DNA from: an uncultured Bacilli bacterium
GTDB taxonomy: Bacteria > Bacillota_I > Bacilli_A > RF39 > UBA660
Direction of reading: 5' to 3'
NCBI GenBank assembly: GCA_947626565.1
Contig: CANQSQ010000001.1
Coordinates: 28,900 to 92,899 of the forward strand
DNA length: 64,000 nucleotides
Notes under the pieces: model-generated
Told to the model about the DNA's origin: nothing
The model's input: the letters and a program-made list of their open reading frames with translations, nothing else
Databases searched by the model: none
Program-made: the position numbers and the translations under genes
Part shown: positions 17,491-27,397 of the stretch, in pieces
How positions within the stretch are numbered: position 1 is the stretch's first letter
Layout of the letters: each line of letters opens with the position of its first letter

Positions 17491-18234
17491 TCACCCACAT
17501 ACCTTTAAGTATTCTTCAAGAACTTCATCGACATTGCCATCTTTTCTAATTTCACCTTTATAAAGCCAAATAGCTCGATCACAAAATTTTTTTACTTGTT
17601 GCATACTATGTGTAACAATAACAATTGTTTTTCCTGCTTTTTTTAATTCAATTAATTTATTAAAACATTTATCTTGAAAGTGTTGATCACCAACAGCTAA
17701 TATTTCATCGATAAGAAGTATTTCAGCTTGAACATTAATGGCAACAGAAAAAGCAAGGCGCATATACATTCCAGAAGAATAAGTTCTAACTGGATTATCT
17801 ATAAACTCTTCTAACTCTGAAAAAGCAATTATTTCATCAATTTTTTCATCAATTTCTTTTTTGGTTAAACCAAAAATAGAAGCATTAAAATAAATGTTTT
17901 CTCTACCAGTAAAATCATCATGAAAACCAGCACCTAATTCTAGAAGTGATGTTAATTTACCATTAGTTGTTATTTTACCTTTATTTGGATATATTATTTT
18001 AGTCATTAACTTTAAAAGAGTTGACTTACCACTACCATTAGTACCAATTAAAGCAACACTTTCCCCTTTTTTGATAGTTAAATTAATGTCTTTTAACACT
18101 TCTAAAATATCATTTTTATCTTTATTTTTTTTGGAGAAAAAAAGAATTTTTTCTTTTAATGTATGGGCTTTATCATAGTATAATTTAAATGTCTTTGAAA
18201 CATGAGTTACTTTAATTGCAATGTTTTTTTCCAC
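17491..18234 (-). CDS. ABC exporter ATPase for wall polysaccharide (TagH/Wzt-like)
   Basis: 247 residues. Walker A GTNGSGKSTLLKLM, Q-loop region ELGAGFHDDFTGRENIYFNASIFGLTKKEID (typical of TagH/Wzt), signature YSSGMYMRLAFSVAI, Walker B EILLIDEILAVGD, and the switch VTHSMQQVKKFCDRAIWL. There is no C-terminal carbohydrate-binding extension, unlike some Wzt proteins, so export is probably not gated by a terminal sugar. The start is GTG with GAGGTATT upstream. It pairs with the permease 5 nt downstream. Confidence 0.94.
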   Translation of the reverse strand: MEKNIAIKVTHVSKTFKLYYDKAHTLKEKILFFSKKNKDKNDILEVLKDINLTIKKGESVALIGTNGSGKSTLLKLMTKIIYPNKGKITTNGKLTSLLELGAGFHDDFTGRENIYFNASIFGLTKKEIDEKIDEIIAFSELEEFIDNPVRTYSSGMYMRLAFSVAINVQAEILLIDEILAVGDQHFQDKCFNKLIELKKAGKTIVIVTHSMQQVKKFCDRAIWLYKGEIRKDGNVDEVLEEYLKVCG

Positions 18235-18357
18235 AACAATACCTCTTTTCTAGTTCTTTTACTTAATTATTTTATTTAGAAATACAATAGTGCTATTTAA
18301 TACTTATCTTAGAAGACAAATAGTAAAGAAAAAAATAGACTTCATAAGGAGACTAAA

Positions 18358-18399
18358 CAATATATTATGATGATTTTAGATAATTGTATTAATATATTG
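18358..18399. repeat. Inverted repeat in the 279-bp gap upstream of the ABC ATPase
   Basis: CAATATATTA (18358-18367) and TAATATATTG (18390-18399) flank a 22-nt loop. The gap 18235-18513 otherwise holds the terminator of the preceding GT2 gene and no ORF. I could not find a convincing promoter in it, so the repeat may mark a regulatory site. Confidence 0.4.
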
Positions 18400-18491
18400 G
18401 CATCTCACTTCAACTAATATTATAACATATAGAGTTTAAAGTCCAAAACAAATACTTAAAAAAATTATTTACTTTTCAATTGTTATGGACT

Positions 18492-18515
18492 AAAAAAAGG
18501 TATTTATTATACCTT
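18492..18515 (-). terminator. Terminator overlapping the stop of the GtrB-like gene
   Basis: AAGGTA/TACCTT stem with a 7-nt loop, followed by TTTTTTT on the minus strand. The hairpin starts within the stop codon. Confidence 0.75.
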
Positions 18516-19476
18516 ATTTATTTTTTTCTTCTAAGTTTTCAGATATGATATATCGAGGTCTAGATTTGGTCTCACTATACATTTTACCAACGTATTCACC
18601 AATTATACCTATACTTATCATTTGAATAGCACCAATAAACCAAATAGATATGGATAAGAAGGTCCAACCACTAACGGTATTACCAGTTAATTTTCGTACT
18701 AGAGAATAAATCATAATACCGAAACTAATTAATAAAATAATAAAACCTAGAGTACATATTAAACGTAATGGTTTGACACTAAAAGAAGTTATGCCATCCC
18801 AAGCAAAGTTTAACATTTTCTTTAAAGGATATTTAGATTCACCAGCAAAACGTTCATTTCTTTCATAATAAACAACATCAGTTTTAAAACCAACTAAAGG
18901 AAACATACCTCTTAAAAATAAATTAACTTCTTTAAAATTAGCAAATTCTTCTAAAACTTTTTTAGAAGTTAATCGATAATCAGCATGATTATAAACACAA
19001 TCTACTCCTAAAAATTTCATAAATTTATAAAAGCCTTCAGCAGTAAATCTTTTGAAAAAAGTGTCTTTTTTACGAGCACTACGAACACCATAGACTATTT
19101 CACAACCATCTTTATATTTTTTAAGCATTTCATCTATAGCATTTATATCATCTTGTAAATCGGCATCCATAGAAATAACGACATCGGCATAATTTTTAGC
19201 AGTCATTAAGCCGCCTAAAAGAGCATTCTGATGACCACGATTACGAGATAAAGTAATACCGGTAAATAGTTTTTCTTTGGCAGCAATATCTTTAATAATT
19301 TCCCAAGTTTTATCTTTTGAACCATCATTTACATACATAACTTTACTTTTTTCAGAAATGTTTTTATCTTTAATTAATTTTTGCATTTTAACTTTTAATT
19401 GTTTGGTTGTCTCGGCTAAAACTTCTTCTTCGTTATAGCAAGGTATAACAACATATAGAATTGGTTTTTCTTTCAT
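18514..19476 (-). CDS. GtrB/DPM1-like polyprenyl-phosphate glycosyltransferase
   Basis: About 320 residues. The GT2 domain shows VVIPCYNEEEVLAETTKQL, VMYVNDGSKDKTWEII, LSRNRGHQNALLGGL and the DxD-type ISMDADLQDDINAIDEM. A C-terminal pair of membrane helices (LRLICTLGFIILLISFGIMIY; FLSISIWFIGAIQMISIGIIGEYVGKMY) completes the GtrB/CsbB architecture. Such enzymes transfer a hexose from NDP-sugar to undecaprenyl phosphate, giving a donor used outside by GT-C enzymes, several of which are encoded nearby. The track start (19497) lies inside the promoter region; the ATG at 19476 has GAGGTGAGT before it and is preferred. Confidence 0.92.
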   Translation of the reverse strand: MKEKPILYVVIPCYNEEEVLAETTKQLKVKMQKLIKDKNISEKSKVMYVNDGSKDKTWEIIKDIAAKEKLFTGITLSRNRGHQNALLGGLMTAKNYADVVISMDADLQDDINAIDEMLKKYKDGCEIVYGVRSARKKDTFFKRFTAEGFYKFMKFLGVDCVYNHADYRLTSKKVLEEFANFKEVNLFLRGMFPLVGFKTDVVYYERNERFAGESKYPLKKMLNFAWDGITSFSVKPLRLICTLGFIILLISFGIMIYSLVRKLTGNTVSGWTFLSISIWFIGAIQMISIGIIGEYVGKMYSETKSRPRYIISENLEEKNK

Positions 19477-19495
19477 ACACTCACCTCTTAACTTC

Positions 19496-19523
19496 ATTAT
19501 AGCATAATGTTTTTTTATTTCAA
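19496..19523 (-). promoter_or_regulatory. Promoter of the GtrB-like gene
   Basis: The minus strand reads TTGAAA, 16 bp, then TATAAT with a TGC extended -10. It supports the ATG at 19476 as the true start. Confidence 0.7.
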
Positions 19524-19536
19524 AGAAAAAGAAGGT

Positions 19537-22209
19537 TTACCACTCTTTTAAATCATTGGTTTCATCTAATAAAAATAGTAAAAATTCAGAAGCTGCTCTA
19601 CTATGCGTTAAAGCTACTTTAAAGGTTTTATACTTTTTATGGAGTATTGCCATTTTACTATAATCGGCCTTATCACCTCTATATTCCCAAGAAAGAGGAT
19701 AATAATTATAATTAATGGTCAATGATCCTTGCCTTGATTTATGATATTGTCCAATATTTAAATATGGATGAGCATAATTTTCAATTGATTTAATATTTTT
19801 TATGTTATAGTCACTCCACCAGGCAGTTGAACTATAATTATCTTCTTCTAAATCATTAATATCAAAAACAAATTCTTTGCCTACTGCTTTGATACCTAAT
19901 TTATACCATAAGTTTTTATATAAGGCATTTTTGCCATCTAGATAATAGCCATGCTCATTTTCTTCTGCAAGACTATTAGCTTTATCTATTATTTCATTAA
20001 TAATATTTTCATTAACATCTTCTTGAGTTGATAAAATATATAATAGCTGACCTAATTCGTCAACATTATCTATATTTTTAATGTTTAAAACCCAATTTCT
20101 TATTAAATCAGTATTATTAGTTTCTTTTAAAACCATAGCTGTTATTGCGGCATCTGTATATTTTGGTTTATTGTAAACCATGATGTTTGGATAAATTTTA
20201 CTATCTTTTATGTTAAATAATATTTCACTATATAGTACTTTTTTAATATTTTGATACTTTTGATTTTCAAAGGAAAATAAATTTAATTTGTTATTTGTTC
20301 CTTCTATAATTGTATCTTTATTATCTTTTTGATAATGAACACCTAATTCATCTTCATATATTTTAATGAATTCATTATCTACTGTTTGAATTAATACAGC
20401 ATATTCATTAGGTACAATTAATCTTTCTTTAACAACAAATTTATATAGAACTTTATTACTATCTAAAGCAATTAATTTATTATTTTTAAATATTATTTTT
20501 CTTCTATTACCTAAGCCAAAGAAATAATAATCTAGTATGTCACTGCCAATAGATGGAGTATTACATTGATACTGTTTTATAAAATCTTCATATTCATTCA
20601 TATAGTTATTTAAAGAATTTATTTCTTTGCTAAAATGTGTTTTAAAGTCTTTTTTTAAATAATAAATTTTATTATATCTTACTACTTCGTTTTTATTAGG
20701 AGTTATTTTTTTACCTAAAAACTTATTGGTTATAGTAGTATTTTGAATAGTTAGAAATGTACATTCGATAAATACAAAAGATATAAAAATTAAGAACAAA
20801 GCTATTATTTTATCTTCATTTCTTTTTCTCTTTAATTTCTTTATATTTTTTATAATAATAAAAATTGGTATAGATAAAACTAAGACTGCTATTATTTCAA
20901 AAAGAAAAGTTTTAATAAAACCAAACGTGTTTAAATAATAGGTACTTTGTAATATATTTTTCAAAAGTTTGACAATTTTTAAAAATACTAAATTATTAGC
21001 TATAATTTCAATACTTAAAAAGATAATTAAAAACTTGAAGATAAATTTTTTGAAAGCATTATTTTTTTCTTGTGATAAGTTTATGCCAAATGTAAGAATT
21101 ATTAAATATAAAAAATGTAAGGTGTATAAAAATGCACAATCATTACCATAGATTAAATGTAATAAAGAGTTAAATAGTAATGATAGTATTAAACCAATAT
21201 TGATATAAAGTGAACTTTTAAAATTTCTCCATAAGATAATTAACATTAAGGCATAGAAAGTTATCATTAGGATTGTTTTGATAAAATTTGGATTAGCAAA
21301 AGAAAGGTAATATGAATTGTAAGTATATTTTAGACCATGGTTAACTTTAATAAAAATATTACTCGCAATTATAGGATTAAGATAGTCTTCTTTTAAAACA
21401 TTTTGGACTTTTACATTAAGGGGAAAATCATCGGTATATTCTTTTTCATTGTTAAAATTTCCTTCCCATAATATTGGTGTATTACCCCATACTAAATTTT
21501 GAAAGTAGTTAAAACCTGCTAATAATACTAATGTACTTAAAGTAATTAAAAGAGCCTTTTTTAAATTTATTTTTTTAGAAATAAATAAGACAAAAATTAT
21601 TATTAAAAAGATAAAAAAATTAGTTATAGTAAAGGCTAAAGAAAATAAACCTAAAATAATTAAGCAAATAAGTGCTTTTTTATCTAGATTATTATTTTTT
21701 ACTTTCTTTAAGAAATAGTACCAAAGTAATATTAAGAAAAGAGCTGCTAGATTATATATTTCGATGCATGATGTGTAGATATAATTGGAAATAGAAAATA
21801 AATATATTAGCGAAAGAATAACTTTAAAGTTATTTTCTTTATGAAATAAAGAAAATATTTTGTAGACAAAAACTACTGAAAGTGATGATATTAAGGCAGA
21901 AATGATTATCAAAGCTAGCATCTTATTTTGCGTTAGACCATTCATTAGAAAAAAAATAGGTTCTACAAATATTACATATAGAGGATGAACAGTTAATCTA
22001 GAGTGTTCTATTAAAGGTTCAGAAGCATCATTAATTACCCTAGTATTATCAGATTCAAAAAAAAGATTATAGCTATTAGAAAAATCATAATTATAGGATA
22101 TTAATAAGCCTAAAACTATAAAAACAAAGAAAGATAAGATAAATAAAAAAGTAATTAATTGTTTATCTGTATAGTTATTTAAATTAAGTTTTTCTTTTAG
22201 CTTTTTCAT
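19537..22209 (-). CDS. GT-C-like membrane protein with large C-terminal extracytoplasmic domain (paralogue 1)
   Basis: 890 residues. The first ~490 residues hold about 12 membrane helices. The first loop reads LFFESDNTRVINDASEPLIEHSR followed by VHPLYVIFV, an acidic/Arg-rich first external loop typical of GT-C glycosyltransferases that use polyprenyl-P-sugars. Residues ~500-890 are soluble and end with SRAASEFLLFLLDETNDL. The helix-rich stretch YTDAAITAMVLKETNN...DELGQLLYILSTQ resembles an (alpha/alpha)6 glycosidase or lyase fold, but I cannot confirm this. The downstream-encoded 905-residue protein is a full-length paralogue. It is transcribed alone, with an extended -10 upstream. The sugar and acceptor are unknown. 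Confidence 0.75.
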   Translation of the reverse strand: MKKLKEKLNLNNYTDKQLITFLFILSFFVFIVLGLLISYNYDFSNSYNLFFESDNTRVINDASEPLIEHSRLTVHPLYVIFVEPIFFLMNGLTQNKMLALIIISALISSLSVVFVYKIFSLFHKENNFKVILSLIYLFSISNYIYTSCIEIYNLAALFLILLWYYFLKKVKNNNLDKKALICLIILGLFSLAFTITNFFIFLIIIFVLFISKKINLKKALLITLSTLVLLAGFNYFQNLVWGNTPILWEGNFNNEKEYTDDFPLNVKVQNVLKEDYLNPIIASNIFIKVNHGLKYTYNSYYLSFANPNFIKTILMITFYALMLIILWRNFKSSLYINIGLILSLLFNSLLHLIYGNDCAFLYTLHFLYLIILTFGINLSQEKNNAFKKFIFKFLIIFLSIEIIANNLVFLKIVKLLKNILQSTYYLNTFGFIKTFLFEIIAVLVLSIPIFIIIKNIKKLKRKRNEDKIIALFLIFISFVFIECTFLTIQNTTITNKFLGKKITPNKNEVVRYNKIYYLKKDFKTHFSKEINSLNNYMNEYEDFIKQYQCNTPSIGSDILDYYFFGLGNRRKIIFKNNKLIALDSNKVLYKFVVKERLIVPNEYAVLIQTVDNEFIKIYEDELGVHYQKDNKDTIIEGTNNKLNLFSFENQKYQNIKKVLYSEILFNIKDSKIYPNIMVYNKPKYTDAAITAMVLKETNNTDLIRNWVLNIKNIDNVDELGQLLYILSTQEDVNENIINEIIDKANSLAEENEHGYYLDGKNALYKNLWYKLGIKAVGKEFVFDINDLEEDNYSSTAWWSDYNIKNIKSIENYAHPYLNIGQYHKSRQGSLTINYNYYPLSWEYRGDKADYSKMAILHKKYKTFKVALTHSRAASEFLLFLLDETNDLKEW

Positions 22210-22239
22210 AATATCACCTTTATATCTTATAACAAAATT

Positions 22240-22248
22240 ATTATAGCA
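22240..22248 (-). promoter_or_regulatory. Extended -10 promoter for the 890-residue paralogue
   Basis: The minus strand reads TGCTATAAT, about 31 nt upstream of the ATG. It lies directly behind the terminator of the preceding operon; the -35 is poor. Confidence 0.55.
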
Positions 22249-22266
22249 TAATAAATTTTAGTTTTG

Positions 22267-22292
22267 AAGAAAAAGAAGGTTTTAGCCTTCTT
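22267..22292 (-). terminator. Terminator of the main glycopolymer operon
   Basis: AAGAAGG/CCTTCTT stem followed by TTTTTC on the minus strand. It starts within the last codons of the 905-residue gene. Confidence 0.75.
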
Positions 22293-24999
22293 TCAAATCA
22301 TTTGTTTCATCTAATAGGTATAATAATAATTCAGATGCAGCCCAAGTATGAGTTGGTGATATTTCTTCATTAGAATACCAATCACTAATAAAAAGCATTT
22401 TAGAATAATCAGCGTTGGAAGCATGTTGCTCCCAAGATAATGGATAGACATTTTTATTTAATACTAGTTTATTAGTTTTTAGAGTATGATGATAAGCTGT
22501 TGTTAAATATGGGAATAGTTCATTATAGCCCATGTCTTCTTGGGTATTAGTTTTAGTACTCCACCAAGCTAATTTCGAATAATCATCTTCTAAATTAGAT
22601 ATATCAAAATCAAAGTTTCTACCAACGGATTCTATACCTAGTTTGTACCAAAGGTTTTGATAAAGATATTGATTGGAGTAATCAGTTTGACCAAATAAGT
22701 AATAACCATTTTCATTAGAAGTAGCTATTCTTTCAGCTTCTTCTTCAATTTTATCTACGAGATCGTAATTAATATTTTCTTGCGTTGATAGTAGATAAAG
22801 TAATTCACCTAAGTTATCAGGTTCAGCAATACCATTATTTTGTTTGTCATATATTTCTGTAATATTATTAACCCAATCAGTTATTAAAGAGGTATTATTC
22901 GTTTGTTTTAAAACCATAGCTGTTATAGCAGCGTCACGATACCAAGGCTTATCATAAACCATGATATTAGGGTATATTTTACTATCTTTGATATTAAAGA
23001 GAATTTCATTATATAAAACTTTTTTAATATTTTGATATTTTTGATTAGTAAAAGAATATAAATCTATTTTAAAAGAAGTCCCAGCAATTATTTTATCATG
23101 ATTATTTTTATTATAATGAATACCCTCTTCATCTTCATAAATTTTTATAAAATCGTTATTTTTAGTTTGAATTAATACTTCATACTTATTAGGCACAAGA
23201 AGTAATTCTTTAACATCAAAGGTATATAAAACTTCACCTGTGGAAATATCTAATAATTTATCTTCTAGAAAAAGGAGTTTACGACGATTAGCCATACCAA
23301 AGAAATAATATTCTAACCAATTAATATTATTTATAGTTTTAGCATTAGTAGTATTTAAAAATTCCGTGTATTCTTTTAGATAAACTTCTAAGTCTTTAAT
23401 ATCATCTTTAAAATAAGTTTTAAAATTTTTATTTAGATAAGAAGTTTTATAAGTAATTTTTTGAGTTGTATTGGTAGGTGTTAAATTAAACCACAATATT
23501 TTATTAGTATTCTTAGTTATATCGATACTTAAAAATGTTAATTGAATTAAAAGAAGGCAAAAAGTTGCTCCTATAAGGAAAATAATTCTTTTATCTTTAT
23601 CTTTAGTCTTTTTAAGTAATTTAATTGTTTTTAAGAATAGAAAAACTAATACACTAATAATGATTATAATGATTGCTTCTAATAGTAAGGTTAAGGGTGT
23701 ACCTAAGGTGTTAATAAAATAAGTAGTTGGTAAAATATCTTTGATGATATTATAAAGTTGATAAAAATAGTAATTATTAATAATTAGTTCAAAGATTAAT
23801 AAAGTGATAATGGTATAGAAAAAAGTCTTTTTTAATTGCGGAGATTTTTCGGTAGAATAATTAATACCAGCAAAGATGAAGATAATGTATAAAAAGTGCA
23901 ATGAGTATAAAAAACAACAATCGTTACCATAGAAAAAATGAAGAATGGTATTAAAAAGAAGTGATAATAATAAACCAATATTTAGATAAAGATTTTTTTT
24001 AAAATTTCTTATTACTATGACACTAGTTAGTAAATAGAAAAGAAAAAGAAGACAAATGTTAAGAAAGTTAGTATGGGTAAAAATTAATTTATAATTATTT
24101 TCAGCGTACTGCGAACCGAATAAGACTTTAACTTCAGCTTTGTTACCAAGTATAGAATTAAAGTAAGAATCTTTTACGACGTTAACTAAACGTTTAGGAT
24201 AATTATTTTCTTTACTAAAATTCTTTTCATGGATTAAGTCTTTAGATAGTACAAAGGGAGTATTTTGCCAGACAATTTTTTGAAGGCCACTTAAACTAAA
24301 TATTAAAAAAACTGATGTTAGGACAATAATAATACATTGACGTAATTTTAATTTTTTAGCTAAAAAGAGAATTAATAAAACTATTAAAAAAATAGCATAA
24401 TTCGTAATTGTAATGGCAAATGTTAAAACACCGAAAAGAATAAAAATAAAGATTTGATATTTAGTAAATTCTTTACTTTTATTTTTATATTTACTTATAG
24501 TGTAATACCATAAATAGATTAAAAATAAAGCCGCTAAATTATATAATTCTATACCAGAGGTATAAATATAGTTACCATAAGAAAATAAATAGCATAAGCA
24601 TAAAAGAACTTTAAACGTTTGATCTTTATTAAAGAGAGATAAGATTTTATAAATACCAATAACAGATAAAGCCGTTATTAAAGAAGAAAGAATTATTAGA
24701 GCTAATAATCTGTCAACAGTAAAACCACTTAATAGGAAAATAAAGGGCTGAAGTAATAAAATATATAAAGGATGAAGATAAATACGAAGATGTTGAGCTA
24801 AAGGATTAATAGCGTCATTTATAACTCTACTACTATCAGAATCAAATAAAAGGTTATAATTTTTACTAAAATCAAGATTATAAGAAATAATAAGAGTAAT
24901 AACTAAAGAAAAAAGAAAGGAAAAAAGAAATAAGTATTTTAAGATAGTTTTAGAGGAATATTTGTTTAAATTTAAAGATTTAGTTAATTTTTTTAACAT
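22282..24999 (-). CDS. GT-C-like membrane protein with large C-terminal extracytoplasmic domain (paralogue 2)
   Basis: 905 residues, similar to the 890-residue neighbour over its whole length. Shared stretches include SSRVINDA in the first external loop, KVLYNEILFNIKDSKIYPNIMVY, and the C-terminal SELLLYLLDETNDLKE. There are about 12 membrane helices in the first ~490 residues. In the soluble C-terminal region, WYRDAAITAMVLKQTNN, then GIAEPDNLGELLYLLSTQE and AWWSTK, give repeated helix pairs with conserved Trp/Asp, as in six-hairpin glycosidases. Last gene of the long operon starting at 36444. Predicted to act on the surface polymer at the outer face of the membrane; donor and acceptor unknown. 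Confidence 0.75.
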   Translation of the reverse strand: MLKKLTKSLNLNKYSSKTILKYLFLFSFLFSLVITLIISYNLDFSKNYNLLFDSDSSRVINDAINPLAQHLRIYLHPLYILLLQPFIFLLSGFTVDRLLALIILSSLITALSVIGIYKILSLFNKDQTFKVLLCLCYLFSYGNYIYTSGIELYNLAALFLIYLWYYTISKYKNKSKEFTKYQIFIFILFGVLTFAITITNYAIFLIVLLILFLAKKLKLRQCIIIVLTSVFLIFSLSGLQKIVWQNTPFVLSKDLIHEKNFSKENNYPKRLVNVVKDSYFNSILGNKAEVKVLFGSQYAENNYKLIFTHTNFLNICLLFLFYLLTSVIVIRNFKKNLYLNIGLLLSLLFNTILHFFYGNDCCFLYSLHFLYIIFIFAGINYSTEKSPQLKKTFFYTIITLLIFELIINNYYFYQLYNIIKDILPTTYFINTLGTPLTLLLEAIIIIIISVLVFLFLKTIKLLKKTKDKDKRIIFLIGATFCLLLIQLTFLSIDITKNTNKILWFNLTPTNTTQKITYKTSYLNKNFKTYFKDDIKDLEVYLKEYTEFLNTTNAKTINNINWLEYYFFGMANRRKLLFLEDKLLDISTGEVLYTFDVKELLLVPNKYEVLIQTKNNDFIKIYEDEEGIHYNKNNHDKIIAGTSFKIDLYSFTNQKYQNIKKVLYNEILFNIKDSKIYPNIMVYDKPWYRDAAITAMVLKQTNNTSLITDWVNNITEIYDKQNNGIAEPDNLGELLYLLSTQENINYDLVDKIEEEAERIATSNENGYYLFGQTDYSNQYLYQNLWYKLGIESVGRNFDFDISNLEDDYSKLAWWSTKTNTQEDMGYNELFPYLTTAYHHTLKTNKLVLNKNVYPLSWEQHASNADYSKMLFISDWYSNEEISPTHTWAASELLLYLLDETNDLKEG

Positions 25000-25014
25000 A
25001 AGTTCACTTCATTT

Positions 25015-26502
25015 CTATTTTTTTAACACAACATAGTTTTTATGATAAATGGTGGCAGTTGGAGTATTGCGCCAACTATTTGGATCAGTATCATATTCAG
25101 CATAAAAGATAGGATAAGGATAATTAGAAAGAGGTTCAAATTCAACATTTTTTTGCTTAGAATCTTCTAATATTTTTTGTCTTTCTTGCCATGCAGTATG
25201 ATATGTTTTTGCATCCTTATTGATTAGAATTTGATAAGTAGCATAACTGGTTGTTGGTGAGTTATTGGTGATTAGAAGATAACTTATTAGTCCTAAAAGA
25301 AAAAGAAAGATGATTAGACTATATTTTTTTACTAAAGAAATACTATTCGTTAAAGCATTGGTGGTAAATATTTTAGATTCTACTATTTTTAAACGAAGAT
25401 AGCCACCTAAGTAATAGAAAAAGAAAAAGGCAAATAAAAGATAACTAATATACATTATATTCCAAGCTCTTCCTTCCCCTATTGATGATTGAGCATATAA
25501 ACTAGGGGTAAATTCAGCAGCAAAAAGTAAGTAGAAAGCTAAAAATAAATAAAAAGGATATTTATAAGTAAGCTTTTTCTTTTTGTAGGTTGGTATTAAT
25601 AAGAGAAGAAGTAAGCCTAGAATAAGTAAATTAAGAGGTGTTAGCCATTCAAGAGCTTTTTTTATGGCAAAGGCTAAAGAGAAAAGAATGGCCTTAAAAG
25701 GATTCATTCCTGTAACAGCATTAGCTCTTATAGTATTGCCAGGAGCAAGGGCACTGATCGTAAAACTTATTATAGATGTTAAAAATGGAAGGAGAAAATC
25801 TTTTTCTTTTTTAAAGATAATTAAATATAGACTTAAAAAGAAAGAAATAATTAAATGTTGTAGAGCTGTTATATAATTGCCACTACTAATTAGAAAGCCT
25901 AAAAGAAAAAGAAGAAAATAATTAATTTTAGTTTTGTGCTTATGATAATATCTTTTTATTAACAGAGCTATTTCAATTAATTCAAAAGAGAAAAAAAGCA
26001 TATAATAACTGGCCCCATTCCACCAATACAAACCTTGTGTTTGATCGGGAAGGGTTTCAATAAATAACAAATAAAGACCTAAAATAAGAAGCCAAAGAGT
26101 GGTCTTATTTAATAAGTTAGCAAAGATTTGTTTAAATAAATAAGCAAGAGAAATTAATAATGATATTAAAATAATAAAGGTTGTTAAAAAATAAAAATTA
26201 TTTCCCCAAACACTAGGATTAAGTGAAAAAATGGCAATAGCGCTAAAGGTCCCTTGCCATTCATGATAATTCTTGGTAATTGTTAACCAAACACCTTTTA
26301 ATAGTTCAATTAGTCCTTTAGTAGAAAAAACATTTATTGTATAAAGTCCATAATTAAAGTCATCAGCTGCTGGATGGGTGTAAAAGGCTACCCAAATTAT
26401 GGGAATTAAGAGGATAATTGTTAGTACTATTAAAACTCCTAGGATTAATTTCTTAGTTATTTTATTATTTATTTTGTTATAAATAGTTAGGCTTTTTTTC
26501 AT
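25015..26502 (-). CDS. DUF6056-like polytopic membrane protein
   Basis: 495 residues, about 11-12 membrane helices. The first external loop FYTHPAADDFNYGLYTINVF, followed by ...NYHEWQGTFSAIAIFSLNP, matches the pattern I associate with the DUF6056 family (DD.. YG ... W.G) of putative GT-C glycosyltransferases; the family name is from memory and not searched. The C-terminus has a short external tail (NYPYPIFYAEYDTDPNSWRN). It is 15 nt from the next gene in the operon and has AGGAGCG before the ATG. It probably transfers a polyprenyl-P-linked sugar at the outer face. Confidence 0.65.
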   Translation of the reverse strand: MKKSLTIYNKINNKITKKLILGVLIVLTIILLIPIIWVAFYTHPAADDFNYGLYTINVFSTKGLIELLKGVWLTITKNYHEWQGTFSAIAIFSLNPSVWGNNFYFLTTFIILISLLISLAYLFKQIFANLLNKTTLWLLILGLYLLFIETLPDQTQGLYWWNGASYYMLFFSFELIEIALLIKRYYHKHKTKINYFLLFLLGFLISSGNYITALQHLIISFFLSLYLIIFKKEKDFLLPFLTSIISFTISALAPGNTIRANAVTGMNPFKAILFSLAFAIKKALEWLTPLNLLILGLLLLLLIPTYKKKKLTYKYPFYLFLAFYLLFAAEFTPSLYAQSSIGEGRAWNIMYISYLLFAFFFFYYLGGYLRLKIVESKIFTTNALTNSISLVKKYSLIIFLFLLGLISYLLITNNSPTTSYATYQILINKDAKTYHTAWQERQKILEDSKQKNVEFEPLSNYPYPIFYAEYDTDPNSWRNTPTATIYHKNYVVLKK

Positions 26503-26517
26503 AATAACGCTCCTATT

Positions 26518-27390
26518 CTAGATAAGATATAAAAGACCAATCATAATAACGGCATAAAGGATGCCTGTTAAAAGTAAAACTTTGTCTCCTAGAATAACCT
26601 CAATTGGATCGCCATGAGAATTACCTTCAATATCTAGACTATATAGTTGTAAAATCACCATGACTAAAGGAATAGTCCAAAATAAATAGTCATTACCCAC
26701 ATGAGCTATAGTCGTTTTATCAACACTCCATAAAGTATAAGAAACAATGGCTAAAGCAAAAGCAACATACATATTTTTGTCTAGAAAATCTTTATTGTAT
26801 AGTTGTAAAACTTTACGACTTTTATTGCCATTTTTGATTATTTCATTACGTCTTTTACCAAAACCTAAATAAAAGGCTCCAAAAATAATCATTAAATATA
26901 AATATTTAGATACAACAACGTCGATGATTAGTCCTCCATACATAACCCGAAAAACAAAGCCAGATACTAAGATAACAACATCAATGATAGGAATATTTTT
27001 TAAACCTTTACTATAAAGAATATTAACAACTATATAAATTAAAGGAATAAGAATAGTAAAAATATTATGGGTATTTTTATAGAAGAAAAACATGATGATA
27101 GCCATAATTAGAGAAAGAAAAATAATTACATACCAGGCCTTAGTAATAGAAATAGCACCACTAGCTAGAGGGCGATTTTTTTTGATAGGATGTAATTTAT
27201 CTTTTTCAATATCACTCATGTCATTTAATACATAGACAATTGATGAGGCAAAACAAAAGACGATAAAGGCTAAAAAACAAGCCCCTAAATATTGAGGATT
27301 TAATATATTAATACTAAAAAAAGCTGGTAAAAAGACAAGGACATTTTTTAGCCAATGTTTTACACGAATTAATTTTAAATAATTTTTCAT
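26518..27390 (-). CDS. UbiA-family prenyltransferase, decaprenyl-phosphate phosphoribosyltransferase-like
   Basis: 290 residues, about eight membrane helices. MKNYLKLIRVKHWLKNVLVFLPAFFS at the N-terminus and the metal motif VLNDMSDIEKDKLHPIKKNRPLASG (NDxxDxxxD) are typical of the Rv3806c branch of UbiA proteins, which attach phosphoribose from PRPP to polyprenyl phosphate rather than prenylating a quinone ring. No quinone pathway gene is nearby. The next gene downstream in the operon (7 nt) starts with a HAD phosphatase domain that could remove the 5-phosphate, giving prenyl-P-ribose. The prediction of activity rests on family resemblance and context. Confidence 0.82.
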   Translation of the reverse strand: MKNYLKLIRVKHWLKNVLVFLPAFFSINILNPQYLGACFLAFIVFCFASSIVYVLNDMSDIEKDKLHPIKKNRPLASGAISITKAWYVIIFLSLIMAIIMFFFYKNTHNIFTILIPLIYIVVNILYSKGLKNIPIIDVVILVSGFVFRVMYGGLIIDVVVSKYLYLMIIFGAFYLGFGKRRNEIIKNGNKSRKVLQLYNKDFLDKNMYVAFALAIVSYTLWSVDKTTIAHVGNDYLFWTIPLVMVILQLYSLDIEGNSHGDPIEVILGDKVLLLTGILYAVIMIGLLYLI

Positions 27391-27397
27391 AAGTCAC

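Noticed and set aside
18235-18513. Riboswitch or small RNA in the gap before the ABC exporter
   Set aside because: Apart from a simple AT-rich inverted repeat and the upstream terminator I see no conserved riboswitch-like structure, so I list only the repeat.
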